A DNA stretch of 64,000 nt from Narthecium ossifragum (lineage: Eukaryota; Streptophyta; Magnoliopsida; Dioscoreales; Nartheciaceae): the NCBI GenBank assembly GCA_963920575.1, contig OY986964.1, positions 35,013,825-35,077,824 of the forward strand. The letters are read 5' to 3'. Each line of letters opens with the position of its first letter. Positions within the stretch are counted from its first letter, which is position 1. A program made the position numbers and the translations under genes. The notes beneath the pieces were generated by a model, which worked only from the letters and a program-made list of their open reading frames with translations, was not told where the DNA came from and did no database searches. Below are positions 38,301 to 49,297 of the stretch, in pieces.

Positions 38301-41300
38301 CGTGGGTCACCTACGAGGCTTCAAAAAGATGATTTGGCAGCGCTATCCTTGACCTTATGCGACCATCGCCCAGGTATTAAAAGCTTATGAGAGAACTACT
38401 CGTAACATTTGGTTACACCCAACCAATTTGGGTGGATCTATAGGATCCCCATCTAACTTGCCTTCAGGTTAATGTTGTTAATGGTTTCAGAATTTAGCCA
38501 TAAAAGTTGAGGAAAACTAATCTAGCTCCTCCTCCGATACCAGTCGATATGATGCCCATGCTGATCGGTGCATGTGTATCCTATCACAATGTCATCTCAC
38601 ACAGCTGGCATTATTGGCGTATGCACAGTTTTGACCATGCCATAGTACAGACACAGTATTTTGGCGGTCTTTTTCCGGCTTGGCAAGATTTTTATGACAA
38701 CCTTTGTATACATATAGCTCACTATCCACTTAAAATGACTCCAGCAAACAGGAAATGTAGAAAGACTTAGTTTTAGTATCTATATCTATAACTGGCTTGA
38801 CTAGCAGGTTCTATTGGTGGAAATAACAAAAGTAGCTTATTTTAATCAACTAATCTTGAAATGCATACTCGTGTCTTCAAGCCTAGAGGACTCATTAAGA
38901 TGCATATATTCGGTGAAAAGTTATGTTAAATAGCATTATGTAGTATTAATAAGAGGAGGAAGGGATTCTACCTGGAATGAGATATCACATTATTTGAGAA
39001 ACCCTAGATGTTGTCAGAGTAAAGGATCATCAACAAGGGGATTTTCGTGTGTTGTAGATGCTTATCCAAGACTTGTATCGTTCGATGATGCCATGTGAAT
39101 CACTAGAAACATGTGAAGTGTATGGCAAACCCAACAACAAAAGTTTTGTAACAGGACTGGAGCAGGCTAGTGGAATTTCTATTTGTGAAGAGTGAATCTT
39201 CAGAATGTAGGTAGTACGTTCTTATGTTTTTTTTTTCCCTTTTGGGTGCTTTTCTAAGATCAGGAACTGCATATGTCCTGAAGATTGCAAAGTTTTTACC
39301 ATTTTTTCAGTGATAAGGGGTATGTTCCATTTCATGCTGATGTTGAAATATCCATTAGTCTCTTACTCTCCATCTCAAGTAGTCTCTTATCTTCAGCCTC
39401 TCAATCTGCTTGCTTTTTAGTCCTTTGTGCCGATTTGCCAACTTTCCGAAACTAGCTCTGCAGTATTGTTGGACAATTGGTTTGCTTGCTTATGTATACC
39501 TTTCTATCTTTGCTTGTTAGCACCGAGTTAGTGCAAATGGTGAAGTCGCTTTTTGGGCTTTCACTTGGAGATGCTATGGATTCTTTTGACGAAAAGTTGA
39601 AGGTTCTTCATCAAATGATAGAGAAGTTAAAAGAGATAGGAGTTGAGGATGAGAATTCAATAAATTCAAATAAGAAGGCTAATTTGCAGCAGGTATGTAT
39701 TGATTCCAAGCTTTGCTCTCTGATATCAACAGTGACATATTGACTTAACCAACCATTTCGCAGGTTTTGGTATCAGTAAGGTCAATGTTGCTTTTTCTTG
39801 GAAGTCCTTCCAGTTCATCATTCGTGTTGGAGGATATTGCTTCAAGGGAGATTTGTTGTTCAACCAGTCATGCAGTTCATTCTGCAATCATTACATCCAA
39901 GATAATGCCATCTTTGAATCTGGTATGTACTGAAGATGGGGCATTATCGTTTTCACATCTGTGGAAGTCCAATGAAAATTTGGACACTCTGGACGATGAC
40001 AGTCTACTTGCAAGTTCTACAGAGAAGTTTGTCTGGGAATGTCCTGATTCTTTGCCTGACAGACAAACGATGCCAGCTCCACCTCCGAAAAGGAAACCAC
40101 CAGCTGAGGGATCTGGAAGACGAATTAGAGATAGCGCAGGGCCTGAAGCAACTGGGTCAAATCCTTTTCCCCGAGTTGTGAACATGTCCAGTGGCTCTTC
40201 TGGACCCACTCGTAGGGACACATTTCGACAACGAAAGCCTAACACAAGTAGACCACCTTCTATGCATGTGGATGATTATATTGCCAGAGAGAGAAACATT
40301 GATGGTGTGACAAGTGGATCAAACCTTGGAATTTCCTCTCAGCGTGGAGGCTCTACAAGTGGGAGGCCTCCGTCAATTCATGTTGATGAATTCATGGCAA
40401 GACAAAGAGAGCGTCAAAACCCTATGTCTGTAGTAGTTGGGGACGCCTCACAAGTCAGGAATTCTTCCTCTGAAATTGGCAATGATCCTGAAAAGTTGGA
40501 TAAACCACGTCGGTTGAAAGCTGATAATGATGAGGATGAGTTCGATATCGTGTTTGATGAGGAATCCGAACCAGATGATAGATTGCCTTTTCCTCAACCA
40601 GAAGATAATCTTCAACCAGCCCCTGCATTTGTTGGTGAAAGTTCTCCAGCTTCAATTGTTGAGGAGTCTGATGAAAATACTCAAATTGCACCTGAAGATG
40701 TTAGCTCACGCTTTGAGATTCCGTCAAGAAGGTCGGCATCTCAACACGAAATATCACGTGTTCATGAAATGAATGCTTCTGATAAAATCTTTCAAAGGCC
40801 AAACATGGAAAAACCTGTCATCAGGGAGCAATCTGATGAGTCAAGATATGCATCTCCAGTTTCAAGGTCAAAGGGTTTTGATACTCTGCCGGTGGTAAAT
40901 CCTAGTATATATTCATCGTCATTGTTTAATATCTCGTCTGCATCATCTGCTCAATCATTGCCTCCACATGGTGCATATCAAAGGAACAGCCCTCAAAAAG
41001 CTGCTGATGGTTCTTTAGCTTCAGGATTTCAAGGATTTTCGGAACAGAGATTCTCCATGAACCAGCCACCTTTACCTCCAATGCCACCTCCATCTCATGG
41101 TGGTGCACAAGCTCAGATTTCTGAACCAGCACAAACACATTTATTGCCCTCCCTTCATGCTGTAAGAGATTTGCAGCCACCACTTCCTGCAGGCCAGCCT
41201 ACGCAAATCATGAATGGCGGTGGTGCTGGCATACATGTGAGACTAAGTCCTCCTTTTAGCTGCAGTTTCTTATTTTTCTTATTTATTGTTTTTTGTCCGT

Positions 41301-43307
41301 CTGCTGCGTCTTCAGGAACATTTAATATGACGTTTAACTTGCAGCTTCAAGCGGAGAATTTATCTCCAATTGGCAACAGCAGCACAGCATCATTAGTAAC
41401 CGCCCAGATGATTCTGGACTCCAAGTACTGGAATTTGGCTTCTTCAGGAAGCAAATTGCCTGCTGAGAACTTCAATTCTAATACTTCTGGGCGATCCATG
41501 CCTCCTCTTCCCCCTCTGCCTCCCCCATTCTCCAGTCCAATCATGCAATCGTCAGTACCAAATTCTAGTCCGCAAACATCATTGTACAATCAGGCTATTG
41601 GAAGCCAGGCGCCTCCACCTTCCACACCTCTAGGTTTGTTCTCCCCATCTAGCTTAGCTCATTACTCACTACCTCCATTTCCCTCCTCTCTGCTTATTAG
41701 CAAGTCTGGCTCTGCTACCGGAGCCCTTTTCGGCTCACCAGCACAGCAACCTGGTCAGAGCTCATCAAGTCTGTCGCCAAGTCTTTTGTATCCTGTTGCT
41801 AGTCTTCAGCCTTCTATGCAATCAATGCAACCACGGCCGCTACCACCACCTCCACCACAGCTGCCTCGTCCACCACCTCAGCACGCTGGGCCGTCTGTTC
41901 AGGTTTCTCATTCACCACCTGACCATCTGATGCCTTTGCAACAGAGCTCTATTCCAGGGCAAATACAGTCTCTCCAGATTCAAACGCAGCTCCAAATTCC
42001 GCAATTACAATTTTATTATCAAGCCCAACAACAGGAATCCCTTTTGCAACCTCTTCAGCCGCTTCTTGAACGAAGTTCGCAAAATTTACCACCCGATAAC
42101 ACCGCCCAGCACCAGAAGGAAGCAGGGATGACTTTACAAGAGTACTTCTCTTCCCCTGAAGCTATTCAGGTAGGTGTTTGGTGAATCTTATGATCATCAG
42201 CTATGGAACTTTTTGTGCATTTTGTACTTTGTTTCTGTTCCTAAGGCTCACTTCTACTTCTTGCAGTCTCTTCTGAGTGATCGGGAAAAACTTTGCGAAG
42301 TTTTGGAGCAGCACCCTAAACTAATGCAACTGCTTCAGGTCTGTAGAACGCCATTACTATTTAATGCTAAGTGACTAGATAGATTGTAGGCTTGCCACCG
42401 GTTTTTATTTTCGTATTTTTGAATGGTTCTTTTCCATTACGATGACCAACTTTCCAATGCTCAGGTTCTGCATTCCTGTTGATGGCACTAACGTGAAATG
42501 CTGTATGTCATGCTTTCTCTTGCATTCAGTTGAGGGCAAACAAAACAAATAATTGCCAAAAAAAAAAAAGATTGAAGCCTAATTTTGGTTCAGTTGAAAC
42601 AAATTTTTTTGGGTGTGTCAATGGTGAAGCAACTGGAGAACCAATCTTATTATGATCTGGAACCTGTCATATGATATGATTGTAAATTGAAAGAAATTAA
42701 TGTGGACCGATTTGTTTAGGTTGGATATACAAATGGTTTTGTACAACAATTAGTTGTACTGTTGACCCGTGCTAAAACATAGAGTATGTTTTGCTACTCT
42801 GCTATCAATAAATGGTCTTCAGGAGTATCAATCATTATAACGTGATTCACATGGTACATTTGGACTCCGGTTAGGTGGTTTGATTGGTCAAATGTTTGTC
42901 TTTTGGTGATGTAATGGTTTCTTCTAGAAACATTGTTTCATCGGACTTTTGAATGCCCTTTGATGCCCAGGGCATGTGATTCTTCAAGTTTGATTGCCGG
43001 TTCAAATATTTAATAGGTGGTGGTTGCGTATGCTGACATGGTCGGGCCGTGCCCTGATAATAGTGTATTTGGTGGACATGGCGTGTGTTTTCTCTGATTG
43101 CTTCTTATGGATCTGTTTAACGAAACCATGAAAAGGTTCATAAGTTAAAAAGGAAAGAGTTGCATGATTCTTTGTAGTGCTTACAAGGTGGTTTTTCCGA
43201 CAGTTTAACAAACAGCTTTAATTATGTTTCAGTATGCTCTCAGCCGCGTAATCATCCTTTTTCATAGCGGTTTTTTGTTTGATCAGGAACGCCTGGGCCA
43301 ACATTAG
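17370..43307 (+). CDS. VIR: VIRILIZER homologue (m6A writer complex scaffold); first coding exon missing
   Basis: VIR scaffolds the nuclear MTA/MTB-FIP37-HAKAI complex that deposits m6A on mRNA and is essential in Arabidopsis embryos. Visible exons: 17370-17493, 20927-21595, 21719-22087, 22175-22279, 22390-22572, 24279-24420, 24523-24704, 27307-27392, 27463-27511, 27609-27669, 27938-28419, 28499-28598, 31942-32075, 32922-32989, 33069-33285, 33489-33704, 33827-33979, 34052-34105, 34185-34393, 34524-34593, 36057-36370, 39521-39692, 39764-41236, 41345-42169, 42267-42338 and 43287-43307. Phases agree at every junction, giving about 2182 aa plus exon 1. Family landmarks: ATSPPSFALEVFVHCEGES, DRGFFPLSAALLSSP, DEVLWVLWELC, WYLQSEHLALILMRL, and a disordered Pro-rich tail ending SLLSDREKLCEVLEQHPKLM and ERLGQH. 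The visible part begins in phase 2, so the exon with the start codon lies upstream, probably in the gap at 17040-17239. No internal stop is seen. Confidence 0.92.
18111..18352. repeat. MITE-like inverted-repeat element in VIR intron
   Basis: The left end GCTCGTTTGGTACGGGGATA matches the reverse complement of the right end (GCCCCGTTTGGTACGGG). The interior has repeated GGGAATAACTTTGTAATGAT words. Target duplication is not resolved. Confidence 0.6.
19043..19482. mobile_element. Non-autonomous hAT-type MITE rich in GAGCCGAGC repeats
   Basis: The ends are CAGGGCTGTAATCGAG and, at the right, ...TCGAGTACAACCCTA (reverse complement TAGGGTTGTACTCGA). The flanks ATTTGTGG (19035-19042) and ATTTGTTG (19483-19490) are an 8-bp target duplication with one mismatch. 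The interior consists of GAGCTTGAG/CTCGAGC words in both orientations, so it can fold on itself. Confidence 0.7.
19676..20292. repeat. Inverted-repeat element with TTTGGTaaGGGGATA-type ends
   Basis: The left end TCATTTGGTTTGGGATAAGG pairs with the right end, whose reverse complement reads GGGCCCGTTTGGTAAGGGGA. It belongs to the same loose family as 18111-18352 and 57348-58112, and is nested within the 2-kb inverted-repeat element. Confidence 0.5.
22573..24278. other. VIR intron, 1.7 kb, no recognisable element
   Basis: Lies between exons ending SILK and starting DRGFFPL. Short frames have no family match and no terminal repeats are evident. Confidence 0.6.
24705..27306. other. VIR intron, 2.6 kb, with retroelement debris
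   Basis: Contains CATGCCGGAACTTGACC-type repetitive sequence (25436-25520) and the LTR-like piece listed separately. Coding continuity across it (ELHLRV then GTAIDRL) shows no exon is missing. Confidence 0.6.
25765..26219 (+). mobile_element. Probable solo LTR fragment of a Copia-type retrotransposon
   Basis: It starts TGTTAGTGCGGACACC and carries a TATA-like CTCCTATATATACGAGCC followed by GATGATAAAAGTTTTTGC, an arrangement typical of plant Copia LTR promoters and poly(A) regions. Three 26-bp units GGTGGTGATTCCAAAGAAAA(AC..) lie at 26073-26150. I could not find a target duplication, so the 3' end is uncertain. Confidence 0.4.
28758..28859. repeat. 51-bp tandem duplication in VIR intron
   Basis: Two identical units beginning TTATTCTTCTGTTAATTGCT lie back to back. 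The perfect identity points to a recent event. Confidence 0.95.
29126..29650. repeat. Possible MITE with GAGCATTTCCAGCAG-type end
   Basis: The left end AAGAGCATTTCCAGCAG and the reverse complement of the right end (AAAAGCATTCGCAACAGATT) are similar, and each is followed by AT-rich sequence with CCCATCCCTAT/TCCCTATCTC words. The boundaries are approximate. Confidence 0.35.
34665..34689. repeat. (CT)n microsatellite in VIR intron
   Basis: A pure CT run inside the intron after exon 34524-34593. Confidence 0.9.
36371..39520. other. VIR intron, 3.15 kb, with unclassified repetitive sequence
   Basis: 37590-38330 is richer in C and contains several AACCCTA words, like the antisense of a retroelement leader, but no LTR ends or coding frames can be defended. 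Exon phase (AA|C) is kept across the intron. Confidence 0.45.
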
Positions 43308-44337
43308 CGAAGAAAGAAGGATTACCTAGTAAAAGCAATTCCAGGAGCGAGGACTTGGTTCATCTTCTAGTTTTGAGAGATCAGCCCCACCAAGAAGCAG
43401 TTGCATTGGTGCATGATTTCAAACTTGGGGATCCTTTTGTCTCGCAAAGTCTGGGAGTGGCTTCCCATGTCAGTATCATCAAGCTTGTACCATTTGTAAA
43501 CATTTTGTGTGCATTGCAAAATGCTAAACTTAGATGTCTTTTTTATTCATGATCATTGGCCATCAACTTGTATTGTATTGAATGGCTTATTAGTCGCTTA
43601 TCTTGATAGGTTGTGCATAAGTAGTAATCTTTACAGGAAATCGTCTTCAATTGAACCCGATTTCTGGATCGAGCTTAGACTTGATCGACCTGATTTGAGC
43701 AGCTGACGGTTCGGCCCGACTCATGGTACACATTGGGTTGGGTCCGGGCGTGCCCTTTTTAGCCTGTCCGGACCCATGAATCCATTGGTGAGCAATACTT
43801 GCGAGTGGGTCAAATTCGGGCTGGGCCTAGCCTGACCCATTAGTTTGGACTGTTTTCTACACAACCATAGGTTAGGTGGGTCAATCAGCTACTTGGATTC
43901 ATGTCAAATATCTTTGAGGATCCACCCCTAATGTCCTATCAGTTTATATATCTTTATATCCAGTTCAGTTCATAACCTTGTTTAGCCATATTATTAAATC
44001 TTTCGTATTATGTGGCAATTATTTTTTATTTTTGCTACATGTTGAGTTTCTGATTTGTCATAGAAATTTCAGTTTACAACGTCTCAATCTAAGTTAAGCC
44101 GTTGTGTTGAGAGATGATAGACTTTCAAGTATTTTAATCAACCCTAACTCAAAAGAGACATTATATACGGATTTGTCTAAAGAGATTCGATCAATTTTTT
44201 CATGTATGTTTTCTTCTTTTCATATGGATTTGCCTAACCTCTTTATATGGATCATGAGAAATTAGTAACCAATCATTTAATATCCAAAAAAGAAAAGATG
44301 TCTCAATCAGAATAGCTAGTAGTGGATTGCGAGAAGA
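43308..44337. other. Downstream of VIR, no gene seen
   Basis: Begins with the VIR 3' UTR. 43670-43850 contains GGTTGGGTCC/GGCCCGACTC repetitive words. No coding sequence is supported. Confidence 0.5.
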
Positions 44338-44678
44338 GCGCTGATTTGTGGACATGTTGATGTGATATGTGCATTACACATGTTCGAATTGGTAGTGGGT
44401 TACCGACTCTTTCATCTAGTGCATCGGTAGTGGTCCATCGATGGACTAGATCAATGAATCTGTAGTCCGCTACTGATTGAATTATTCATCTAATCTATCG
44501 GTAGTGAGATACCGATGGACTCTATCAACCGATCGGTATCTCATTACTAGCACAATTCAATCGGTAGGGAGCTATCGATTCATTGATCTAGTCCATCGAT
44601 AGATCGCTACCGATGAACTAATTGAACGAATCGATAATCCACTACCGATTCGGTGTCACATGTCCACGTACACAGCAC
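44338..44678. repeat. Multi-hairpin inverted-repeat element
   Basis: The outer arms GTGGACATG (44348-44356) and CATGTCCAC (44659-44667) enclose at least six copies, in both orientations, of a module like ATCGGTAGTG(A/G)GATACCGAT joined to CATCGATGGACTAGATCAAT. Adjacent modules are complementary, so the RNA or single-stranded DNA would fold into several stacked hairpins. Probably a MITE or foldback element. No target duplication was found. Confidence 0.7.
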
Positions 44679-44893
44679 CATGGGAGGCCAAAAAGAGTAG
44701 TTTAAAGGGCATGTCTATGGCATGTCGCCATAAATTAACCACCAATCTATAAATAAATATAACAAGTTAATGAGGACTAACAACCCCTTTGAGCTTTCTG
44801 TCTTTTGACTAATTGATACCTTTGTGCTGCATGTTAACCCACCAGACAAGATTGCATTGCATTCATAAACTTTACCATGATACCCTCTGAGAA

Positions 44894-47800
44894 GTCAATC
44901 CCAGTACTGACAGGCAATTTAGCGGTGCTGGTTTCGCTCTTTCTAACAATGAAGGGCCACTGGAAGTTGTCCAGCTGGATGTATGGTAAGTATAATCTCC
45001 AAAAAATCTCCTTTATATGTATATGTTATACAGTTCTCCTCATCTATTTTTGTTCATTGTCCTAGCATCGCTAAATCATGAATATCTACAATTGAAAGTA
45101 AATTTGAATATTTTCTTGCAGGTAAATCCTGCGCGCAGCGTCTGCGGAAAGAGTGGGTTGTCGTGGGTGATAGGAACTCGGCTTTCTTTCATAAACTTGT
45201 TTCTTCAAGAAGTCATCGATCGAAGGTGAAGGAGCTTGTAGTGGGGGATGGTGCTACAGTGTCTTCAAATGAGGAGATGGGGATGGAGTTCGCACGCTAC
45301 TTTTCTGAGCTCTGGACAGATAATGGGAGCCATGTAGAGGGTGATCTACCCGCGCTGTCGCAGGTGTCGAGAGAGCACAAGGAGTCGCTTTGCCGGTCTG
45401 TTTCTGAGGAGGAGGTCAAGGAAGCGGTCCTCATGCTGGGGAAGATTAAATGTCCAGGGCCAGACGGAGTGCCGGCTGAGTTCTACATGAGGAATTGGTC
45501 TGTTGTTGGAGTGGAGGTTACTGCTGCAGTTTTGGCTTTCTTTAGAACTTGCTCCCTTCCTTCTGGCTGGTGTGAAACATTGGTGTCTTTTGTCCCGAAG
45601 TGTGTGAACCCCATGGTGATTAAAGACTTTCGGCCGATCAGCTTATGCAATGTAAGTTATAAGATTGTCTCTACAATTCTTGTGCAAAGATTGAGAGAGG
45701 TACTGGGAGATGTAGTAGGGAAGGAACAATCGGCGTTCATCACAGGGAGGTCTATACATGATAACATTTGTGCAGCCCAAGAACTGCTACACTCCATGGA
45801 GGTTGCACCATTGTCGAGAGCGGCCATGGTTGTCAAAGTAGATCTCAGCTCGGCCTATGACAGGGTGCGGTGGGCGGCATTGAAGGAGGTTATGTGCTGC
45901 ATGGGTTTCCCCACGCCGTGGGTGTCATGGGTGATGGCGTGCGTGACCTCGCCAAGCTTCGCCTTTATAGTGAATGGGAGGATCTCAGGCAGAGCGAGAT
46001 CACAACGCGGGTTGCGGCAGGGCGATCCACTCTCACCTTACTTATTTTTGTTGATGCAGGAAGTTCTAGCCAGACTAGTTTCAAGGCCGGGGGTGGGCAT
46101 ACGGGGTATGCAGCTAAGACGAGGTGGAGGGCGATTCTCACACCTACTCTACGCGGACGACTGCCTCTTTGCTTCGGACGCAGATCTTATGGAGGCTCGG
46201 AAACTTAAGCTGCTATTGGCTAGATTCAAGACTATCTCTGGGCTTGGCATCAATCCAGCAAAATCTAGCGTGAGGATCTCACCAGTGGTCCCTCTTGAGA
46301 GGTGATCCCTCTTGAGAGGCGCCAGGTCATATGTAGAATCCTTGGCATTGGAGAGGCAGCAGGCGCATGGAAATATATGGGTACTCCGATCAGTGGCAGG
46401 AGACTTAGAGCACCGGACTTTGGGGAGCTTATTGACAAGCTAGTTCTGAAGATCTCGTCGTGGAAGGCTGCGATGTTATCAGAGGCAGGGAGGGTTATTC
46501 TAGTGAGATCGGTCCTTCAGGCCATTCCAGTGCATACCATGATGTCTTCGCTGGTGCCGGTCTCTGTGTTGCGCAAGATGGAAACATTATGCCGAACGTT
46601 TCTCTGGAGGGAAGCAGGAGCTCTGTCTCGTGTGCAGTGGGAGGAGGTTTGCAGACCAACTGAACTGGGTGGGTTGGGCATCCGCAACTTGGTCCGGTGG
46701 CAAAGGGCTCTACATATGAGAAGGGCTGCGAGATTCTTGGAGGGGCAAAGCTCAGCTTGGGAGACAATTACTAGAGATAAGTATGAATGGAGGGGTTTCA
46801 TCCCTTCACGCCCTCGATCCATACCTGCATCTATATTCTGGAAATCCATCTGTCGTGCAGCAGAGGAGCTTAGAGCAGCCGTAAAATTTACCCCTGCTCC
46901 TGGTAGCTCCATTGATCCGCTGAGAGAATGGTGGGTGGGGGAGGGACCTCTGTCGCTATGCCCAACAATGGTTAGAGTGGGTGGTACTCTGGAGGTTTCT
47001 AGCTTGGGGGGTATGATGGCTAATGGCTGCTGGTGTAGGAATCTAGTGGATCAAGAATTCCACGAGGTATTAGCGCGGGAGGTTTTGGAGATACATATTG
47101 ACCCGGGGCTAAGCCGTGACCAAGCGAGGTGGGTGTTTAATAGAACAGGGAAGCCGGTTGCTGCATCCCTCTATCAATGGCTTGTGACGAGGGAATGTGG
47201 GGACTCTGCTATCTTTCCGCAAGTCGTGTGGGCTAATGTCTGGAGTTTGCCGGCAGGGCCAAGGGTACGCCATTTCATTTGGAAACTGCTCCATGGGCGC
47301 GTGCCATCGCGCGACTGCTTATGGAGAAGAGGTGTGATCCAGGAACGATGGTGTCCGAGAGGGTGCGGGACTGTGGAATCGATCCGCCATATTCTAGGGG
47401 ACTGTTTTTATGCAAATAGGTTCTGGAGTCTCCTTCTCCCAACGTATGAGAGGTCATTGCAGGGCTGGAACCTCGATTGCATACTTCACTTGGTTACTGA
47501 ATCCTCCTCCGCCAATGTGACTAATAAATGGGTGAAGACTCTGGCGGGGTATGGCTTGTGGCTACTTTGGAAGGATAGAAACGCAGTTTTATAGCGCGAT
47601 GAAGGTGTCCCAGCGGAGTCACTTATATGGCGAACTAGGAGGTTAGCAGAGGAATTTTGACATGGGAAGGGGTGGAGCCGTGACCCTGGCTATGTAGTTC
47701 ATCAGAGAAGAGAGGCCGGTTGTGCAGTGTTACAATCTGATGGCTCTTGGGTGCATGGATCTACAGAGGCTGGCATTGGCGTTGTCGGCTGGAGCAGTGA

Positions 47801-48900
47801 TGGGACTCCGGAGTGGACAATTATGCGAAAAGTGCTAGCTAATAGCAGTGACGAAGCTGAGTTAATGGTGATCTGGAAAGGGTTGGAGCAAGCAGTGGGG
47901 AGAGGTCTTGGTAGGGTGATGGTGGAGTCTGATTCAAGGAATGCAGTCAACTACCTGAATGGAAGAGAGGTATGGGACGTGGAGCTACAACCGATTCTCC
48001 GGGAAATTTGGAGTTTGAGTGCGAATATGGGAGGGGCTATCTTTGTGCATATCCCCCGTACCTCTAATGATATTGCTGATGATCTTGCTCGTAGGGCGCG
48101 TATGGGAGCTGCTGATGAGCAGATAATGAGTGTAATGTAACTGTGTGGTAAGCGTATGATGTAATGCCTAGCCAATTTTGGCTCACCTAAGCAGAAAGAA
48201 AAAAAAAAAAAAAAAAAAAAAAATCCTGTGCACATTGTTTGGAGATAACAAGACTCGGCTCTACAAATATTGGACGGTGATAGCTTTAAGCCTTTAATAC
48301 TATAGTTGCGCGCTCTTTAGTAAAAGTTTCATCCGTAGATCGATCATTCGCAATGATGCTATATTTTCTTTTAAATTCCATTGGTAGACAGATGCTTATA
48401 AGATTACTGGTTGCTACGATTTAATGTGTCCTGGTTTTGTTCAAGTTGATCAGGATATTCCTATTGGTTCTTACTTTACGCCACTGTCAACTTATATATG
48501 GGGGAGACCAGTATCAAATTACCCTTGAAATTTACAAGGTAAATCAAATTAACGCTTGTCCATTAATTTTATGTATGACATTTTTTTCACAGGATTATTG
48601 GATTATAGTAAGTGTTCACATATATTCCATCCATGATTTTTGTAGGAATTAATAGAAAGGTTTAGTAATGCCAAACCCAGGAAATTAATAAGTGTTTCAT
48701 GGACATATTAATTATATGCGCGCAGTTGTGTGTAGTACGTACGTAGTGTGTTCATGTCTTGTTGAGTTTTCCACTCACTCTCTTGTCATGTTAATTACAT
48801 GCATGCAGTCTGTTGTACGTTCTTGAAAGGTACGTTTGGAATAAAATGAAATGACTTATTTGGTTTCATGCTTTTCTACCATTCAAAGTACACCAACAAT
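44894..48900 (+). pseudogene. Neprosin-domain pseudogene psi-A, interrupted by a LINE
   Basis: 44894-44985 matches exon 4 of gene 1 (DRQFSGAGFALSN) with a frame shift near the end. Intron 4 sequence follows, then the start of exon 5 (45123-45131). The LINE occupies 45132-48223. Exon 5 resumes (YGDNKTRLYKYWT-like, 48224-48277), but an extra base shifts the frame. Exon 6 (48388-48539, [20 protein letters not shown]) carries a 4-bp insertion after ACTTAT. Exon 7 is gone. From about 48735 the sequence matches the 3' UTR of gene 1 (GTGTGTTCATG, GTTGTACGTTCTTGAAAGG). Exons 1-3 are absent. It is closer to gene 1 than to neighbouring gene 2. Confidence 0.8.
45132..48223 (+). mobile_element. 5'-truncated L1-type LINE with RT, zf-RVT and RNase H
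   Basis: ORF2 remnants in order: RT (45163-46305) with KCPGPDGVPAEFY, KDFRPISLCNVSYKI, QSAFITGRSIHDN, VKVDLSSAYDRV, LRQGDPLSPYLF and the catalytic YADD; a 3' RT extension and zinc-binding (zf-RVT) region (46302-47594, with WKLLHGRVPSRDCLWRRG); and an RNase H domain (47727-48140) with SDGSW, SSDEAEL, ESDSR and NDIADDLARR. A poly(A) tail runs 48199-48223. The duplicated target AAATCCTG flanks it (45124-45131, 48221-48228). ORF1 and the endonuclease are absent. A 17-bp insertion at about 46303 and stops near 47594-47700 break the frame, so it is inactive. Confidence 0.92.
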
Positions 48901-49222
48901 CAGAAAGGATCTACAAGTTCGATAGATATTGTTTCGAATAGCTGCTGCAAGTTTTTTCATAATGAGACTCTTTATATATAGTTGGGTTAGCTAATTTCCC
49001 AAGTTCATTATTAATTTTGCGCTAGCTCTTAACTTGGCCTTTATATCTTCACTGAAATTTCTTCAGATGTTCATGTTACCAAAACTCAAGAACAATAAGC
49101 TCAACTATTATGCAGAAGATGGCATGCACTAACTAACCCACTACGGAACCATGCACCCATTAATTTGCTTCCAGCTATATATAGACTAAGAAGATTTTAT
49201 CCATAGATCGATATATAAGGCC

Positions 49223-49282
49223 CCTTATCCGAAGATAAGTATCGTTATCCTCTATCCTTATCCGAGGATAAGAATCATTATC
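49223..49282. promoter_or_regulatory. Cluster of GATAAG / CTTATC (I-box-like) motifs upstream of neprosin gene 2
   Basis: Within 60 bases the words CTTATC, GATAAG, TTATC, CTTATC, GATAAG and TTATC alternate, forming a CTTATCCGAAGATAAG and a CTTATCCGAGGATAAG hairpin. It ends about 205 bp before the gene 2 start codon. GATAAG is the plant I-box, bound by MYB-like factors, but the words could also be the end of a small transposon. Confidence 0.4.
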
Positions 49283-49297
49283 AACATTGATGAGTCT

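Noticed and set aside
37590..38330. Possible retrotransposon body or gene in a large VIR intron
   Set aside because: No LTR ends, coding motif or target duplication could be found; only the base composition stands out.
39877..41589. Minus-strand frames opposite the VIR 3' exons
   Set aside because: They are shadows of the coding strand, with no start context or family match.
39767..42184. A separate 805-aa proline-rich protein gene
   Set aside because: It is two exons of VIR plus the stop-free 108-nt intron. Splice signals at both ends and phase agreement with neighbouring exons join it to the rest of the gene.
46495..46912. Minus-strand frames within the LINE
   Set aside because: Antisense shadows of the reverse transcriptase region.
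47951..48235. Minus-strand frame beginning with poly-Phe
   Set aside because: It reads the LINE poly(A) tail as TTT codons and is antisense to RNase H.
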